From Daedaleopsis sinensis (lineage: Eukaryota > Basidiomycota > Agaricomycetes > Polyporales > Polyporaceae): a stretch of 64,000 nucleotides of DNA. Made by a program: the position numbers and the translations under genes. Location: the NCBI GenBank assembly GCA_033807695.1, contig CM066302.1, positions 2,604,001 to 2,668,000 of the forward strand. Reading direction: 5' to 3'. Below, piece after piece: positions 34,052 to 46,800 of this stretch; within the stretch, counting starts at the first letter, position 1; every line of letters begins with the position of its first letter. The notes beneath the pieces were generated by a model. The model saw only the letters and a program-made list of their open reading frames with translations, made no database searches and was not told where the DNA came from.

Positions 34052-35492
34052 TCAAGACTCAAGGGCAGCGACGATACCATACGCTGCAGCAGCCGCTGCT
34101 CCGCCGACCATGAGCGTACTAAACGCACCCCACACGTATCCTCCAGCTCCCTGAGTTGCCGCACCCGTCACCCGAGCCTTGACGGCTCCGAAGACGAGAA
34201 GGACAAAACCGGTGACGATGCACGAGTAGATCAACGCGATGTGTGCGGTGGGCTCGAAGAAGTAGGGCAGGAGAGGGATGAGACCACCGACGAGGTAACC
34301 CATGCCGATGGTGAACGCCGACGTGTACATGCGCAATGCAGGCACGTCCTCGAGGCCCTCTCCGAACTTGAGGAGGAACGTAGTGAGGCCGACGTTCTCC
34401 GCCCACCGGAGCTGCGATCCTTCCTCCATGGTAAGCGTCGCGTCGCTGGCGGTGCTCGCGCGCTGACCGCCGGCACGCGCAGGGCCGTCGCCGTGCGAAG
34501 AGAACTCGACGTCGCGCAGACAGGACGCGACCTGCCGCGAGAGCTTCTCGTCGATGCCGACAGGCCCGAGGACTGCGTGTACTTCGCGCTCCATTTCGCC
34601 GTCGCAGGAGCGGAGGACGCGTGCGGCAGTGACTTTGCGCAGGTAGCGGTAGTGGTCGCGTTCGGCTTGGGATGCGAGGAAGCCACCGATGCCCATGGAG
34701 ATGGCCCCGGCGATGAGCTCCGCAATACCACCGAGGATGACAAGTTTCGACTCCCCGAGGGACGAAAGACCGGCGGTGAGGGCAAATGGGACGGTCAACC
34801 CGTCAGAGAGACCAATCACGCTGTGTGTTTTACAGAATTAGCACAGTGACTAGAAGACGCTAAGCACGACTTCGCGCTCAAATGCCGCTGTCAAAGACAA
34901 CACGGCGGACACCATTGGGCAGGACGAGGACACGCTAACGCAGATCATGGATGAGGACATTGTATCATCCCTGGGCTGCGTCCATGATGGGGGTGAGAGG
35001 AACAAAAGAAAGGGGGCCAGCAGTGGGCCGCCTGAGATATCCCTGGGCTGCGTGTGCGAATCATTCTCGGAGGTGTAGCCAAGGGTGGGCTACTCCACTG
35101 TGACTTTCTCTCGATGTGCTCGAACATCTGGACACTATGGAGCACAGGAGACCACAGGTGCGCGATTCCAATACTCCTACGGTCCTTTCGTCCATAGTCC
35201 AGCATAATGGACAGCAGGATCTGCGGCGAAGACACAATGAGGGGAAAGGTACTCACACGTCGCGAACAACGTCAGGGTCGATCAGAGTGCGTTCGTCGTC
35301 GCCCCTAAGCTCCTTGCAGCACACTCCGGAGCGTGTAGGTTCGTGACGATCGCATTTTGCGGGGAGTGGAGCGGGTTGGGGGCAGACGGACTGGTTTATC
35401 GACCAGACGGGGGGCTTGTTCGTCGTCAACGTATCGGACCCTCTGCGGTTGGGGAGGGGAACAGAGGGTGCTGACGGGGACGGGTCTGACAT
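34052..35492 (-). CDS. Ccc1/VIT1-family vacuolar iron/manganese transporter
   Basis: The protein would move Fe2+ or Mn2+ into the vacuole. Exons 35492-35257 and 34820-34052 join in frame to 334 residues; the ATG at 35492 follows a non-ATG opening. The N-terminus (about 1-65) is Ser/Pro-rich and cytosolic. The family signature begins at the join: DPDVVRDVVIGLSDGLTVPF, then GLSSLG and ELIAGAISMGIGGFLASQAE. A metal-binding helical loop (about residues 130-225, with paired Glu) and three more membrane helices (PLLPYF, ALIYSCIVTGFVLLVF, and an Ala/Gly-rich last helix) follow. That is five TM segments, as expected. The intron (35256-34821) is 436 nt, unusually long for this organism, and has no recognisable content. 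tRNA-Ala genes lie on both sides. Confidence 0.94.
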
Positions 35493-36242
35493 GGCTGACA
35501 AGAAGAGAGAGCAAGAGGTTGTGGTGAAAGGTAAGTGCGGAAGCGAACGCGAGTTTATGCCGTCTTGGAGCTCCGGGACGGGCTTGAGAGTCTGACGTAA
35601 TCTCCATTCTTATTGGTTGGCGAGTGGTCTATATCCACCTGAGGCAGTAAGTTACTGGTGTCAGCACACACGGGGCCCTCTAGAAGACATCTTATACCCT
35701 CGAGATATCCGCGCATTGGATGCTCGCATGAATGGAGAAGACCAGAAAACACGTTGAAGCGCGAGAAAACGACTTTCGACAAACGTGCAAGGGGCGGAGC
35801 ATTTTCGTGGCACCGACATCGCGGCTGAGACCTGGCTGAGACTCACAGGTTCATGCTCTCGCCACAGTAGATTCACATCTAGCCAGCCAACGACTTCTCA
35901 TGGCATAGACAGAGATGAGCTGTTCTCGAGGCCTTGTCCCTTGAGAGCACGGAGAGAGACATAAATAGCGTAGAAAGACCGGGCATGCTCCAGATTGTCC
36001 GCTTCGGCTTGAGGCACTTCCCAACTTCCTTCCGTGTGCGTACGAGTGCAGTAAATCTTCCGTGCTCCGGCACTACTCCGAAATGGCTGAGGATGCGAGG
36101 GAATTGAATACTGGATCATGGGTGTACGGGACGGGACAAAGAGTAATGGTACATACAGGAATACTAATAGCGGTCAAACCCTTGTAAGTGCTCGTCGGCG
36201 GTAGAGCGCAGATAATACAATACGCGGGGGCTAAACTCTTAT
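35493..36242. other. Intergenic between the metal transporter and tRNA-Ala(CGC)
   Basis: No gene recognised. It contains the transporter promoter (reading leftward). Confidence 0.4.
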
Positions 36243-36324
36243 GGGCACTTGGCGCAGTGGTAGCGCGCACGCTTCGCATCTTTGGGTGTGCGTGAGGTCG
36301 TGGGTTCAACTCCCACAGTGTCCA
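36243..36324 (+). tRNA. tRNA-Ala (anticodon CGC) with a 10-nt intron
   Basis: The acceptor is GGGCACT/AGTGTCC with discriminator A. D arm, anticodon stem CACGC/GCGTG with loop TTCGCA+T, and T arm GTGGG-TTCAACT-CCCAC all fold; the mature length is 72 nt. The intron is 36279-36288, after position 37. The 5' half is nearly the same as in the UGC gene 2.3 kb away on the opposite strand. Confidence 0.95.
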
Positions 36325-39300
36325 TTCTGAGCGATTTTGCTGTCACAAAGTTATGTCATCATTTTTTATCCCGTCTTCTTTCAGCACCCAGCAATTGTCT
36401 GTAATACTAATAGTATTAACATCCGTAGCACCGTTCCCCATCGTCCAACAGTGTCCTTCCTCTGATACACTCTGGCTGCAGTGCTAGGTTCTACTCTTTC
36501 GATTCGGTGCAGAGACCGTGCGTTGCGCGGACCTTGAATTCCGGTTTCCGATGTGGATATTTTCCGTCAAGGCTTGACCAACTTCATCATCATGGTCCAC
36601 CATCATGCCAGACGATCGGGAATTTGACGCGTTTAGGGACATCTTGAGCGATCGGAAGTCGTTCGTTCTTGTCAGACTCAGTGTTCAGATGACTTAATGT
36701 TGCTTTGCAGCTCTTCTTGCTCAAGAACCAACCTCCTGGAGTCCTCCTGGCAGCGGCCCAATGGGACAGAGTCGTCATGAGCTGACATGGCAACAGTTCG
36801 CCTTGTTCGAACTTCGAGCATGTTCGCAGCACATCGTGCGACAATGTGTCTATCAACGGGGAGAACAAGCACCCACTGGCATGGCTGTCGTGCGAAGTTT
36901 ACCCGTGCCGGTTAGCCACTAATCGTTCTCCCGGACGTACCAGAGCCACCCCTCATATGCATGGTGTGGCGCACCGTCTTGTCTTGCGATGCTACCACCC
37001 TGCTTCTCAGATTCCCCCCTAGCCCACTGTTCTCCCTGCACAGAACACGACCACTCGACCGCCCGTGCCTCCTGGCTCACGAACGCCGCCCGAGATGTCT
37101 AACGCTGCAAGAGAACGTCTTTCCCTCCCTCCCCCTTGCAATTTCGCGACATTGTTCCCATCTACCATCACGTCCCGCTGGCCAAACGCTTCGCGAGGCT
37201 GTCCGCTACATCTTGATTTACGACAGTCAGGGAGGAGGCTCGTCGACGTCAGCGTCGCGCCCAACGGTCCCCCGCGTGCCTGTGCGTGTGGTACACCTTC
37301 TCCGTTTCAATGCTTCCCTGGTTCGTTGACTTCCCCAGAGCCTCCGCAGCCGTCTCTATGCGCCCACAAGGAATGGTCGACGCTCACTATAGCCTCATTC
37401 CGTCGCCAACTCTCACATGCACCCAACCACCTTGTACCCAATGCGGTCTTGGTGGTAGCTCACTTGGGGAACTCCTCCTTCACACCGCCCCGCGCAAACA
37501 TCGCTCGCTCTTCCACTATCCGCACGACCTACCGTGCCACCAGCAAGTATCACGGTCAACGACGGGCATCCTGGCGGCCACAACTGGCGCCACGCCGCAG
37601 GGTGTCCAAGGTGCGGTCCTCATCACGATCGTCGCTGCGGCTCACCTCGCCCATGTACCATTCGCCCATTCTTCTGCAAACACGCGACCCGACACGCACG
37701 CCTCACGCGGTCTGCAGCTTCGGCCACCGCCTCCTCTCCCACCTGCTACTAGACACCGTGACCGGCACCCGTCCTGCATGCGCGCACGACCCCGTGCACC
37801 GTGACACGGTCTGCAGATTTTTATCCGTGACCCCTCCCCCTCGTCCTACGCCTACGTGTACGTCTACGTGTACGTCCGACGCACCGTACCGCCCAGCTCT
37901 TCTCCTTCTCGCAAATTGCATCCCTCCACTCCGGCGAGTTCATCTGCGGTCCCAAGTGCCTACTGCGCATCGTCCGTGCTGGCCGCCCCCGACCCCCCCT
38001 TCGCGAAAACTTCCGGCCGGATCTACCGCACAGCACCAGCAAGTGACAGAACTTTAAGAAAACTACGTCGACCGTCCCCACTACTCGCATCACACACCCC
38101 GCACCGACGTCGCGCGCTCCGAGACTTCGTACGTCCGGCGCTCTGCGCACACCCAGCCAGTGACGAGCACCGTCACCGGTCGTTGGTACGTCCCTCTCCA
38201 CATCAATTTTTTGAACCTTCTCCCGCGTCATAGTAGCGCAAAATTCATCATCGCCCCGCGTCGCATAGAGTGCTTACACCGCCCGTACGGAAGGGGGGCG
38301 GAATCAAAAGGCGGACTCGGATGGAGCCTCGCACGGGCGCCTGTGAACTGTCCGTCTCCTGTGGACGCATCATCTCATCGTGGTCTGCAGTGTCTCTTGC
38401 AGTGCGGTGCCGCGTCCGCGACGTTCGGGCGGAGGAGGCCAGACCCCCAGATCGCACCCCTGTGCGCTCCTGTAAGCCCATGCAGGAGGACCCCTAGACG
38501 TCCGTGCATATGCTCAGGTACCGAGGAGAGCGCACAACCGCCGAAGCTGGCCCCCCGCGGAGCGTCCGCACTCGTCCCGGGACCCGAACAGGTCGTCAGC
38601 CGCGGCCGATGGCGGGCGCGGGCAGCCGAGTTCGTCGCGGTCGGCCTAGGCGCCAGTCGAGTTTGTCGCCAGGCCAGGCACCGGCGCGGTTAGGATCCAT
38701 TGCTCGACGCATGCCGAGGACAGAGTGGGGAACCACCACACAGCTCGCCGCTCGTTCGACAGGCTGGACGCCGCATTCGCCGCCCAGATCGTATCGTTAC
38801 CGAAGGCATCATTTACATACAAGCACTGCCGCAGTCAGTGTGAGCGTGCGGCCCGACTTGAATTGAATCGCAATGCGGAGACAACGGTGGGTATGGTCCA
38901 CACAAGCTCTTCGGCTCGCGGCCGCGAAGCTTTGCAGGGGGGTTCGCCGTTCGCTGAAGGCCGTGCTCGAGCGACGGCTTGGCCCGGTGGTTTGATGGGC
39001 CCGGCGTCGGATTCGCTGCGAGTCGCCGCACAAGCACAAGCCCGCCGTTCGTCCCGACTGCCGACTGCCGAGTGGAAGCGACGGTATGGTTAGAGCTTGG
39101 AAGACCCGTAGTCGTCGCAGCGAGTCCGGATCCGTGGCTGTCGGGGCAGGCTGCGACAAGCATTTTTCGGCGAGCAGGAGATCTTTTAGTGAGTGGTCGT
39201 TGCTGCGTCGATGTGCTGCTGCGCCTGGCATTCGAACGACCCTAGCTATACCATGTACTCCATACTGTATCTATATCCGGAGTTCTAGTTCTCAGAAGCG

Positions 39301-42300
39301 GCCGGCCACTGCCCGCTGGCTGTGGGGTTACACGCAGTTTTCACGAAGTCACGCATCCGACGGTCCAGGGTACTCATGCCGGCAAATCGCTCGGTGCTGA
39401 TCCAACAACGTTGGCCGCCTCGCCCTCACACAACGCAGCGTAACGCCGTCTAACCGCCACGGTAATGTTCGCGTGCGTCGGACTTGGCCGGCGGAGAACA
39501 CGAGCCCAGGGCCAGTGGGGATCGGACTTGCTCTCCAATATTGATGGGCGAGTGAGACTCGGGGCTCCAAGTCGAGCTTCTCGCTCCCCGCGTTCATTCT
39601 CCGACGGTCTATACAGACGTCCATCTGCGCCATCGCAGCGGCGGACTGCCCTCCTGGTGCGATTAGTGCGCCAGCGCGCGGCGCTAGCCACCTTCCATCC
39701 CGACTAGCTCATCGTCCTGTCGAGGGTCTGCGTAGCCAAGCCTCAGGCTGCCAGTGCATACTACCGTACTGAGAGCCACGGTGCTCCGCGCCCACTCCAT
39801 CATGCTGTCGGTGATCACCCTCGGTCTGCATGTCAGCTACGTACACCGTAACGTTATACCGTAATAGAACCCCGCCCCCTGCGGCACCACTGGCAGTGCT
39901 TTTCATTGTTGCAGACCTGCATCAGACGACTGCGAAGTTTGCAGTGGCTGCCGGCTGGGGTTTCCCTGGCCCGTGTATGTACATATAATCTACGCAGCCA
40001 CACGCCCGGTTCCGGGGCTCTTCCTGCAGGCTTCTGGATGATTCTAGTCGGAGTCGGGGATGTTCTTGATCGCGGAGCTGCTCATCCGATATTCAATGTT
40101 CATATATGTACTTGGGCCCTGCCAGTGGTGCCGTGGCTTGAGCTTGAGCTCGAACACACGAGTGTCCTCCAGAGTCCAGCCTGAGCACGAGTGCTGCTCC
40201 GCCTGCTTCGTGAGATCTTACTGACGGAGACGACACCGGGGCGAGCGAACCACCGGGGCCGCACACAGTCCCGCGAGTTCTCTGTGGAGCAGGCGCACAA
40301 TTTCCGTGCGCAGCGCGACTGCAGCAAGGGATCCGGGCCTATTAGTATTACGAACCTTACGCCTGCAGTGCGCCCTGGGCCGAAGCCGAGATGCGTCGCT
40401 CCGAACGAGTCGCACTGCATGGAGCTCGAGAACGAGGCAAGTTAAGTTTGCACAGCAGCCACGACGCATGCATTCGCTCATTCGCGCATTCATTCGTTTG
40501 CTGAACTGCGTGTAGGCTTACTCATGCTCGCGGTCGCGATTTTTCCTCGGCCGTCGGACCCCCGAAATTTGCGCACTCGCCTGCGCAGCCTCACTGGCAG
40601 AAGGTCCGCAGAGTCGAAGGTTCGCCGCACGACGGGCCCGAGGCTCTCGCGCGTCCGCAAGTCGGACGGGGCCGCGCTGCATGGGGCCAGTGGTTGACCT
40701 GTGGGCGCTGGAAGGCGCCGCCACCACCGCCGTCACCGGACATAGGCCCTAAGTACGAGTGCCCACTGCCCAAACGGTGCTAGCGGCAGGCGGCGAGTAG
40801 CGATGACACAGCAAATTAAGCCGCATCGGGCTGGGGGACCGCCTCTGGCGGCCCCACCGATCAGCAATTCGTAATCCGTGACGCAGCGTGACACGCCCGG
40901 GGCGCGCCGCCTGCCTTTTCGGGCGCGGACCGTCCGGAGGAGAGCGAGGGGGCGCCTATCTCTGGTCAATGCAGCGCTCACAATATTATTGATCAGAGAA
41001 CTGAGTTCGCACGCATTGCGAATTTGTCTGCGACAAGTCTGCGACGTCTCCCATAAGGAGGCAAGTCGTAGTCGCAGACTGGTCCAGGGAGACCGCCGGG
41101 CGTGGAGCAAGTCTAAGTCTCTGTGAGCGTAAGTGTAAGTGTGCACGCCGGCATGGGCTCCTCGGGGACGCGGACGCGACGGACGCGGTTCGATTCGATG
41201 CCTGCGCAGTCAGGCATTCATGGAAGAGCACTGCGCCGCACGCGTGCAGAGTGAGTCTACTTGCAATCGAACGCTGCAGCTGCAGGGTCCTGTCGGCATC
41301 GCAGCTGGCAGGAAGTACTGAAGGACTTCCCTGAGGGGTTTAGCCTGCGCCTGCCGCCGCGCCGCATCATGATCAGTAAATTGTAATACTCATTTGCACG
41401 CCGCGGCCGATCGCGCAGGGCAGGAAACGTCACATCCACATCCAAATCCAAATCCAAATCCAAAGCCACCCTACTTACCTCAATCTCGCCCCCGATCTCG
41501 CGGCGCTATCAGCCTTCAGCGAAATGGGGAGCCGCCCCAGGGCCCATATGCATCCCGACGCGCGGATCCGGAGCCGCGGAGTCGGGCCCGCCCCCCATGG
41601 CATCGCCCCCCATGGCCATCGCACTTGCCCATCACCGCCGGCGCCGCCTCCTGAGCTCGTTGCACGGGCGTCGGGGAGGCCTGGAGCAGCTGCTCGTGCA
41701 TCATGCGCTGTTCGATCGATTGCTTTGTCAGCCTCGGCCGGCGGCCCATCATTCGTGCATCGTGCATCGTGCAAAGTTCGAACTTCGCGCTCGCGCTCGC
41801 GGTCGTCTGACTCCCAGCTGAGAGCTTGCGTCGTGCGATCGGGAGGAGGACGTCGACGGTGCCGTAAGGAGTCAGCAGTCAGCAGTCACTAGTCAGCAGT
41901 CAGCACGGACCGCAAGCTCAAGCCTTATGCAGGCTCGGCATGTGCCAGTCGCCATCGCCATCGCCACGGACGTGCTGCGTCTCCACTGGCAGTGGCACTC
42001 GACTTGTGACTTGCAGCAAGTTGTAACTTGTACCTTGAGAAGTCTCGGTTGTCTTGAAGACGCGCTGCCTCTGGGCATCGCGAGCCGGGCGTGCGTTCCG
42101 CTCCCAGGCGCGAGCGCAACGGAGGTGGGGACTGCCGTGTTGGGATATCGATGTTGGGCCAACTTCAACTTGGATGGCGCGGACGGTGCCGGTGGCTGCA
42201 TCAGCGATTACATGCAATGATGCATGGTACTTGCCTGTGCAGGCCCAGGTCGGGCATGTGAAGAGCACGGCAGCTTCCAGGCAACGTACTAGGGCTGCCA

Positions 42301-43829
42301 GTGGGGCGGAAGCTCGCGCATCCCGCTGCTGGACGAGCTGGTCAAATTCGGTGATGTTGATGGGAGGCTGGGTGGGACGATATCGGGTTGATGGTGCACG
42401 GTGCGCGTGTATCTTTGAAGCCTGGAGCTGGTGTAGGGGCCGAGCGTCGATGTCCAGCGCCCCAAACATGCGGACAGCGTTGCCTGTCGGCAATGGCATT
42501 GGGAAGAGCTCGAGGAAGTGCGCTCTCTCGGTGGCCGGGGCCGTTTGCAGGGATGAAAACTGTCATGATCAATATCAATATCAACGCGCATACACCACAG
42601 GGACGGAGAAGGCGGCCGAGAGCGACAGGAAAAACGCAAGTCGGGCAGCTGCATGGAACAGGAACATTGGAACATCGATATTGGCACTTCGAATCCGAGG
42701 TGCAATCAATGTTGCTGGCATTCGAATTCGTCTGCGCTGGATCGCGATGGCGTGCTGCTGCTGAGCAAGGAATGCTGGGGGATCAGGAAGGGACAGGGAC
42801 TGGGGGTGATAGCGACGGCTCGATAACCGTCGGTGGCGTACGTGTTGCACGATGTCGCTGTCGCTGGCAGTGGAGACTCGGAGCAGAGGTGCGTTTTGGT
42901 TGGAGCGCAGTGTATCTCTGTATCTCTGCGGCGTGCACGGCAGGCCCCTAGTGAGCTAGCGAGCGAACGGCGGGCGGTCAGGCTCAAGGCGGGGGACTCG
43001 AGTCGGAGGAGGCGGAGGACGAGCGCGGCGGGTTTCACACAAGCTAGGAGCAGGGCACCGCGTGTGACAGTGCAGTCAATTTCTGATATGCGACTATCGC
43101 GATCCTCCTCGAGCGAGATCGAGCCTAATTGGGGCTAGGGATCTCGGCACCAGACGGGCCGAGATTCACTCCGCGAGGAGGGAGATAGCAGGCTGGCCGC
43201 GGAGAGTGGACTCATCGGTGGGGGGTTGCGGTGGGCGGTGTTCGTATGTGCGAAGCGGGGACAGCCATGCAGTTTTACAGTTACTTATGGGCTGCGGAGG
43301 CCCGGCAGAGTCTGAAGAGCGGAGAGGGTCAGAACGCGAGAGAGTGGGAGAGAGGCACGTGATGGGAGGAAGATTGCAGGCTCCTTCCTGGCGCCGAGGG
43401 CTGTTGTCTGCGGCGAGCAAGAGCGCATCGGACGGAGAGACTCGCGAGGGGCTCCTGGAGGCCGACGCCGGGCTACGCCGTGAAGACGAGGAACCAGCAG
43501 TGCGGGGCCGATCGGCGATCGCGATTTGAGGGCGTGTGACAGGAGGAGTGACTGAGGAGTGGGCGCCTAGGAGGTTGTCTCGTCGCAGACCCCGGTCTCC
43601 TTGTCGCGAAATTTGACGTCCGGGGGTGTGAGTGTGACTGGTGGATAGCCAACAGTCTCCAACAGTTCGTCTGGTTCGTGTTTCTCGATCGACCTGCGCA
43701 CGCTCATATTGACCGTCCTCTTCTTCCGTCCGCGGACGCCCATGCCTCCGCCTCCGACTTGTGCTCGCCTCTTGTACCATACCTCTCTCGTCCTCGCCTA
43801 ATTCGTACTCCCATCCTACCCCGTCCATA
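36325..43829. other. 7.5-kb stretch without a recognisable gene
   Basis: Many overlapping ORFs occur, but they are short or Arg/Pro/Ser-rich with no conserved motif and no consistent exon structure. Small repeats are present: TACGTG-type at about 37849-37877, AAATCC-type hexamers at about 41437-41465, GTCAGCA-type at 41873-41907, and ATCAAT-type at 42567-42583. A minus-strand frame at 36868-36590 is the most protein-like piece but matches no family I know. The last several hundred nucleotides would be the promoter and 5' UTR of the transcription factor. Confidence 0.5.
41437..41465 (+). repeat. AAATCC-type hexanucleotide microsatellite
   Basis: About five units of (A/C)AAATCC-type sequence. 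Confidence 0.8.
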
Positions 43830-46800
43830 ATGACCTACTCCCCAACCCACGGCGACTACCCATCCTACTCCGCTGCCCGCTATGCGTACACCCAGCACCA
43901 GCACCAGCACCAGTCCTCGTCTCAGCTCCAGCCCCAGCCCCAGCACCCGTCCCAGCACCCGCACCACCATCCGGGCACACACTACCCCAAGTCGTCCTAC
44001 CCGCACCTCCACCCCTCGCAGATCCCTGTCAAAGTCGAGGACTCCCCGGATCTCCCCCCCGTCTCCTCTCTCGCCAGCTACGACAGCCACAGCGTAAAAT
44101 CGTCCGCCTCGTCCGCCTCGCTCCCCGTCTTCCGCTTCGGTGCGGACTTCTCCTCGAGCGCGTCCCCGACGACCCCCCCTTTCACATTCATGTCGCACCA
44201 GCCGTGGCCGTCCTCGTCCGCCGCGTCCTCGTCCTACGCGCAGCAGCAGTCCCAGCATGGCCACTACCCCCTCGACCGCTATCCGATCCCGTCCCCCGTG
44301 TCTCCCGTAAACGGACACAGCCACCAGGCGCTCTCGCTCGCGGACGAGTACGACGACGAGGGCGGAGACGAGCTCGGGGACCTCCCCAGCGGGGGCATCG
44401 CCGGCATCTCGCTCTCCCCCTACGGCTCGGGCGGCGGCTCGAAGAGCGAGAAACAGGTCCGCCGCCGGAGCAGCAAGGCGTGCGACCAGTGCCGGAAGAG
44501 CAAGTGCAAGTGCGAGCGGAGCAGCCCCCAAGAGCCCTGTCGCAACTGTGTCATGCTCGGCACCCGTAAGTGTCTCGTTCTCTGCGCCCCCCCGCCGTGC
44601 GTGCCCCGGCGCGCCCATTTCCGGCCGCCGCCGCCGCCGCGCACATGATTCTTCGCCGCGCGACCCTGCGCGCGCCTCCTGCTCCCCTCCTCGCGTCATG
44701 TCGCGCTGTGCTGACTTGTCCCGTTCCTGGCAGAGTGCACCTTCCTCGGGCCGTCGCGTAAGCGGGGCCCGCCCAAGGGCTACATCGACGCCATCGAAGC
44801 GCGCCTGCACCAGACCGAGGCCCTCGTCGGCATCCTCCTGGGCAGCAAGGACAGCCGCGCGAAGGGCGTGCTGCAGGACCTGGCCGAGGTGAGTCCACGT
44901 CCCCTCTCGCCCCGCTGTATGCGCGTCGTGCGCGGAAGGGGAAGGCCACTCGCGCTGACGGGGCCGAAGCGTACGCGAGGGGCGCAGGGAAGCCTCGCGC
45001 GACTTCCATGACCGCTCCCCGCCAGCCAAAGACACTCGCGAGACGGCGCTGGCCCTCTCGCACGACGCGCATACAGCCCCCGGCTCTCGGCAGCTGGCCC
45101 GCACCACCCGCGTCTGTCTTCGCATGACGTATGTTCTGACCCGTTCACCGCGTTTTCCAGGACCCGCTGGCGAAGGAAATTATCAACCGCGTCGACAACT
45201 CGCCGTATGGCTACAAAGGCCGCAGTCGTGGCGCGGAGGCTCCCACCAGCCGCACCAAGGCGCCCACAGAGTCTGACGGCGACACGAGTGCTCTCCATGC
45301 AACCCAGTACGTGTCCTGTCATATCCCGGCTCATCGGCCCTTTGTGCTCACCCACGCCCCTCTTCCCATCTACCAGCCCGACGAACGAGTGGCAGGACCA
45401 GGTCATCCGGCGTCTCAACGCCGCCGCCGCCGCACACAACGCACTCCTGCCCGGGGACCAGGTCGTCTCCCCCACCGACGACACGGACGAGGAGGGCGGC
45501 CGGCGCCCGTCGACGAGCTCGCAGCCCGGACGGCCCTCTTCCAGCCGGCCCCGGACCGACGCGCCACCCCCCGTGCAGTCTCCCACCGGCGACGCACGGC
45601 GCCAGCGCAGACGCCTGGACGAGCCCGCCGACTACCGCTCCCCGTCCGCGGCGTCCCCGCGCTCGCCGCTCCCCCCGCCCCGCGAGGACGAGAGCATCGA
45701 GGAGTCCGAGAGCGGCGAGGACGAGATCGCGGTCGCCGTCGGCCAGCTCAGCCTCAACGAGGACGAGCAGGTCCGCTACCACGGCAAGATCAGCGGCCTC
45801 CACCTCCTCGGCGCGAACGAGCGGCCGGACGGCCGCAACGAGGGCGGACTCTGGTGCGTGTTTCCCCGCGTGGCATGGCTTTCCTGCAGCGCTCACGCGG
45901 GTGTTTTATTTCTCCAGGCGATTCCCGAAGGCGAGGGTGTGGCCCCCGCTCCCGCCCGCGGCGCGCAGCAGCGCCCGCCAGCTGGGCGAGTTCGCGCCGC
46001 GGCTGCCCGACCTCGCCACGCAGGAGCGCCTGCTCGAGCTCTACTTCACGTACGTGCACCCCGCGCTGCCGATCGTGCACAAGGCGACCTTCATGGACGA
46101 CTTCCGTACATAGTAAGTGCCAAATGCCCTGCCCTCTGCTTCCCTTCACGCGCTCACGCCCGCCCCCCGCACCGTTAGCAACATGTCCGAGCCAGCGTCG
46201 ACAGACTCGCCCTACTCCGGCGAGTCGGGCTACTCGGACTCGGCGTCCGCGTCCGCGTCCCCGCACCCGCACCCGCGCCCGCGGCGGCGCCCCGTGCCCC
46301 CCGTGCTGCTGCTCGCGATGTTCTCGCTCGCGGCGCGCTACTCGGACGTCGACGTGCCCGTGCCCCCGCCCGGGGACGGCGCGGCGATGTGGACCGCGGG
46401 CGACGCGTACATGGCGGACGCGCAGGTGCTCCTCGACCGCACGTACGCCGCGAGCCGCCCGAGCACCTGCCAGGCGCTCCTCCTCCTCGGCCACCGCGAG
46501 GTCGGCATCGGCGCGATGGCGCAGGCGTGGCTCTATGTCGGCATGGCCGTGCGCATGGCGCAGGATCTTGGGCTGCACCGCTGTGCGGACGAGTGGTCGT
46601 GGACGGGGCCGGGGACGGGGACCGCGGCGGGGACGGGGACGGGGACCGCGGCAGGGCGCGGGCTGTTCTCCGCGGCGGAGCTGCACGAGCGCCGCCGGAT
46701 CTGGTACGCGTGCGTCGTGATGGACACGTACGTGTGCGCGTACATCGGCCGCCCCGTCGCGGTCTGCGTGCGCGACTTCGACACGCCGCTCCCTGCCGTC

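Noticed and set aside
37065..38057. 330-residue plus-strand ORF
   Set aside because: Arg/Pro/Ser-rich composition, no motif and overlapping ORFs in other frames. It looks like chance openness in GC-rich DNA.
43704..45125. 473-residue minus-strand ORF opposite the transcription factor
   Set aside because: It is a shadow of GC-rich third positions. The plus strand has a complete domain-bearing spliced gene.
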